Source: Sphingomonas sp. Leaf33 (lineage in GTDB: Bacteria; Pseudomonadota; Alphaproteobacteria; Sphingomonadales; Sphingomonadaceae). Taken from it: a DNA stretch of 64,000 nucleotides. Below the pieces are notes generated by a model. It saw only the letters and a program-made list of their open reading frames with translations, was not told the origin of the DNA and searched no databases. Within the stretch, counting starts at the first letter, position 1. Every line of letters begins with the position of its first letter. A program made the translations under genes and the position numbers. Where the stretch lies: contig NZ_LMLB01000001.1 of the NCBI RefSeq assembly GCF_001421785.1, forward strand, positions 946,523 to 1,010,522, read 5' to 3'. Shown here in pieces: positions 62,513 to 64,000 of this stretch.

Positions 62513-62542
62513 CGCTCCGGCGGAACGCTGTATTATGACAGC
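62509..62542 (+). promoter_or_regulatory. Sigma-70-type promoter with operator at the GntR gene
   Basis: TTGACG (62509-62514), a 16-base spacer and TATTAT (62531-62536) form an excellent housekeeping promoter. The palindrome GCTGT-ATTATG-ACAGC (62527-62542) covers the -10 and ends at the base before the ATG. Transcription would start at or next to the ATG, giving a leaderless message. A GntR dimer binding here would repress itself. Confidence 0.65.
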
Positions 62543-62893
62543 ATGGCAGTATCTGACGAAAGCCCGGTCTATCTGAAGCTTCGCGCCGGAATCGCCGCGG
62601 CGATCCTGCGCGGCGAATATCGCGCCGGCGACCAGCTGCCATCGGTGCGGGCCTATGCCGCCGACCAGGGCGCCAATCCACTGACCGTCGCCAAGGCCTA
62701 TCAGAGCTTTCAGGACGACGGCTATGTCGAGGTCCGTCGCGGCGTCGGCATGTTCGTCCTGCCCGGCGCGGTCGAACGCCTGCGCACCGCCGAGCGTGAC
62801 CGCTTCCTGACCGGCATGTGGCCGCGCGTGCGCGAACATATCGACCTGCTGGGACTGGACCCGGCGGAACTGCTGGACCGCGAGACCGCCTGA
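62543..62893 (+). CDS. GntR family (YtrA-type) transcriptional regulator
   Basis: The 116-residue regulator has a GntR winged helix (residues 9-75). PVYLKLRAGIAAAILRGEYRAGDQLPSVRAYAADQGANPLTVAKAYQSFQDDGYVEVRRG is split over the three helices and the wing. A short C-terminal helical extension (residues 80-116) is the YtrA-type dimerisation part, without an effector domain. No Shine-Dalgarno sequence precedes the ATG. YtrA regulators often control adjacent ABC transporters, but none is next to it. Confidence 0.9.
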   Translation: MAVSDESPVYLKLRAGIAAAILRGEYRAGDQLPSVRAYAADQGANPLTVAKAYQSFQDDGYVEVRRGVGMFVLPGAVERLRTAERDRFLTGMWPRVREHIDLLGLDPAELLDRETA

Positions 62894-62970
62894 GTCCGGC
62901 CGGGGGCGACCGGCTGCCCCCCCCCCAATCGCCTTGCCATCGCGTGCCGCCCATGCTTCCTCCGCGCGGC

Positions 62971-64000
62971 ATGACCGACAGCTTCCGCTTCGACGCCTGG
63001 CATCTCGACGCCGCCGACCGGCGCCTGACGCGCGACGGGGCGGCGGTGGATGTCAACGCGCGCTATCTCGATGCGCTGGTGCTGCTGGTGCGCGAGAACG
63101 GCCGGCTGGTGACCAAGGACCGGTTCCTTGACGAGGTCTGGCACGGCGTGCCGGTCACCGACGAAGCGCTGACCCAGTGCATCCGCACGTTGCGCCGCGT
63201 GCTGGGCGACGATGCCAGCCGTCCGCGCTTTATCGAGACGGTACCGAAACATGGGTATCGCTTCGTCGCGGCCGTGGCCGATCCGACGGCCGACGCTGAT
63301 GTCGTCGTTCCGCCCGTATCGATCACCGCCGCCGCGATCGGCGAGCGGCGACGCGACACGCTGCTGCTCGGCGCGGCGGGCACCGTCGGGGCGGGGATGG
63401 CGGGGCTGATCGGCGGGCTGATCTATGGTTTTGCCGGCGCCGTGCAGCCGGGACAGGCCGGCCCCGGTGCGGCGTCCGTGCTGGTCGTCATGCTGTGCCT
63501 GACCATCCTGATCGCGGTGCTGGGCGGGGTCGGCGTCGCGTTCGGGATCGCGGTCGCTACGCGGCTGGGTGATCCGCGGTGGAGGGTCGCCGGCGGCGCG
63601 GCTGGTGGGATGGTCGTCGGCGCGGTCGTGAAGCTGCTCGGGATCGATGCGATCACGCTGCTGTTCGGGCGACCGCCGGGGAACGTCACCGGCGCGGCGG
63701 AGGGGCTGGCGCTGGGTGCGGCGGTCGGTCTGGCGGCGTGGCTGGCGACCCGCACGGCGCTGCGCCGCGCGATCCTGGCGGCGGGCGTGATCGGCGGCAT
63801 CGCCGGCGCGGCGATCGTGCTCACCGGCGGGCGGATGTTCGCGGGCAGCCTGATGCTGTTGTCGGATGCGTTTCCGGGATCGCGGATGCGCTTCGACGGG
63901 CTGCTCGCGCTGACCGGCGACCGCCTGGGCCTCGCCCTCACCGGCGCATTCGAAGGCGGGCTGTTTGCCGCCTGCCTGGTCGCGGCGATCACGCTGGCCG
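62971..64000 (+). CDS. Membrane-anchored winged-helix regulator, partial (cut at window end)
   Basis: The frame is open to the last base of the window, so the 3' end is missing (343 codons seen). Residues 1-93 are an OmpR/PhoB-type winged helix (RYLDALVLLVRENGRLVTKDR, VTDEALTQCIRTLRRVLGDD and KHGYRFVAAV), as in CadC and ToxR. After a short linker come six or more hydrophobic Gly/Ala-rich helices (starting near residues 120, 158, 196, 232, 257 and 325). No sensor domain of the CadC type is seen in the window. The start is ATG 62971; an in-frame ATG at 62953 is possible. A run of nine C lies about 45 bases upstream. Confidence 0.8.
   Translation, partial: MTDSFRFDAWHLDAADRRLTRDGAAVDVNARYLDALVLLVRENGRLVTKDRFLDEVWHGVPVTDEALTQCIRTLRRVLGDDASRPRFIETVPKHGYRFVAAVADPTADADVVVPPVSITAAAIGERRRDTLLLGAAGTVGAGMAGLIGGLIYGFAGAVQPGQAGPGAASVLVVMLCLTILIAVLGGVGVAFGIAVATRLGDPRWRVAGGAAGGMVVGAVVKLLGIDAITLLFGRPPGNVTGAAEGLALGAAVGLAAWLATRTALRRAILAAGVIGGIAGAAIVLTGGRMFAGSLMLLSDAFPGSRMRFDGLLALTGDRLGLALTGAFEGGLFAACLVAAITLA

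Overview
The window is a GC-rich (mid-60s percent by eye), gene-dense stretch of alphaproteobacterial chromosome, most likely from a Sphingomonas-type organism (Sphingomonadaceae). Pointers are C4-pathway 5-aminolevulinate synthase, a class I polyhydroxyalkanoate synthase with a phasin, a CC_3452-family secreted protein, an lepB-rnc-era cluster, and many short inverted repeats built on the core GAGCTTGTCGAAG that are typical of sphingomonads. There is no rRNA, phage, insertion sequence, plasmid or CRISPR locus. This is ordinary core chromosome with a few accessory pieces: an AmpR-type regulator with a beta-lactamase, a ParDE-type toxin-antitoxin pair, a MacAB-type efflux operon, and a membrane-anchored winged-helix regulator cut by the window end.

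Layout. 1-5.5 kb (minus): PhzF, a CDF metal transporter and pdxH in a coupled operon, then lepB-rnc and a GIY-YIG gene abutting era. 5.5-13.5 kb (mostly plus): pgi, an SDR, prmA, murI, hemA, terC. 13.5-17.1 kb: divergent bla/ampR, a DUF3429 membrane protein, a lipoprotein, a fasciclin protein. 17.2-26.2 kb (plus): rpiB-glyA-small membrane protein-nrdR-trmJ, rpsD, an M28 peptidase lipoprotein, and the agmatine-to-putrescine genes aguA and aguB. 26.2-33.4 kb: uracil-DNA glycosylase, folK running into tRNA-Lys, a secreted M20 amidohydrolase coupled to a PabB-PabC fusion, and the ppGpp synthetase/hydrolase. 33.5-39.6 kb: HxlR regulator, TSUP permease, AlaC-like aminotransferase, phaC-phasin, clpS. 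39.9-48.8 kb: a coupled operon (M28 peptidase, rlmB, ABC exporter), tRNA-Tyr, an HNH protein, phhA, two envelope genes, a lipoprotein, and a glycerophosphodiesterase. 48.9-55.6 kb: xdhC with a MobA-like nucleotidyltransferase, then NodT-MacA-MacB efflux. 55.7-64 kb: acs, parDE, a MipA-type porin, NnrU, a POT transporter, a nitroreductase, a GntR regulator and the partial winged-helix membrane protein.

Functional links visible in the layout are: folate synthesis (folK, pabBC and a neighbouring AbgB-like hydrolase); one-carbon and nucleotide control (glyA, nrdR); carbon storage (phaC, phasin, with a TGC-rich operator candidate); envelope defence (bla/ampR, the Mac-type exporter); and polyamine synthesis (aguA/aguB). 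At least five families of short palindromic repeats lie between genes. Several have become part of coding sequence, supplying the C-termini of a GIY-YIG protein, an alpha/beta hydrolase and an HxlR regulator.

There is no clear novel defence or mobile system. The most interesting signals are an apparently leaderless GntR gene whose palindromic operator covers its -10, a phasin with a 148-residue Lys/Ala-rich tail and a possible internal start, a folK reading frame that ends inside a tRNA-Lys gene with a poorly paired anticodon stem, a 47-nt double hairpin at the 3' end of tRNA-Tyr, and the repeats recruited as coding sequence.
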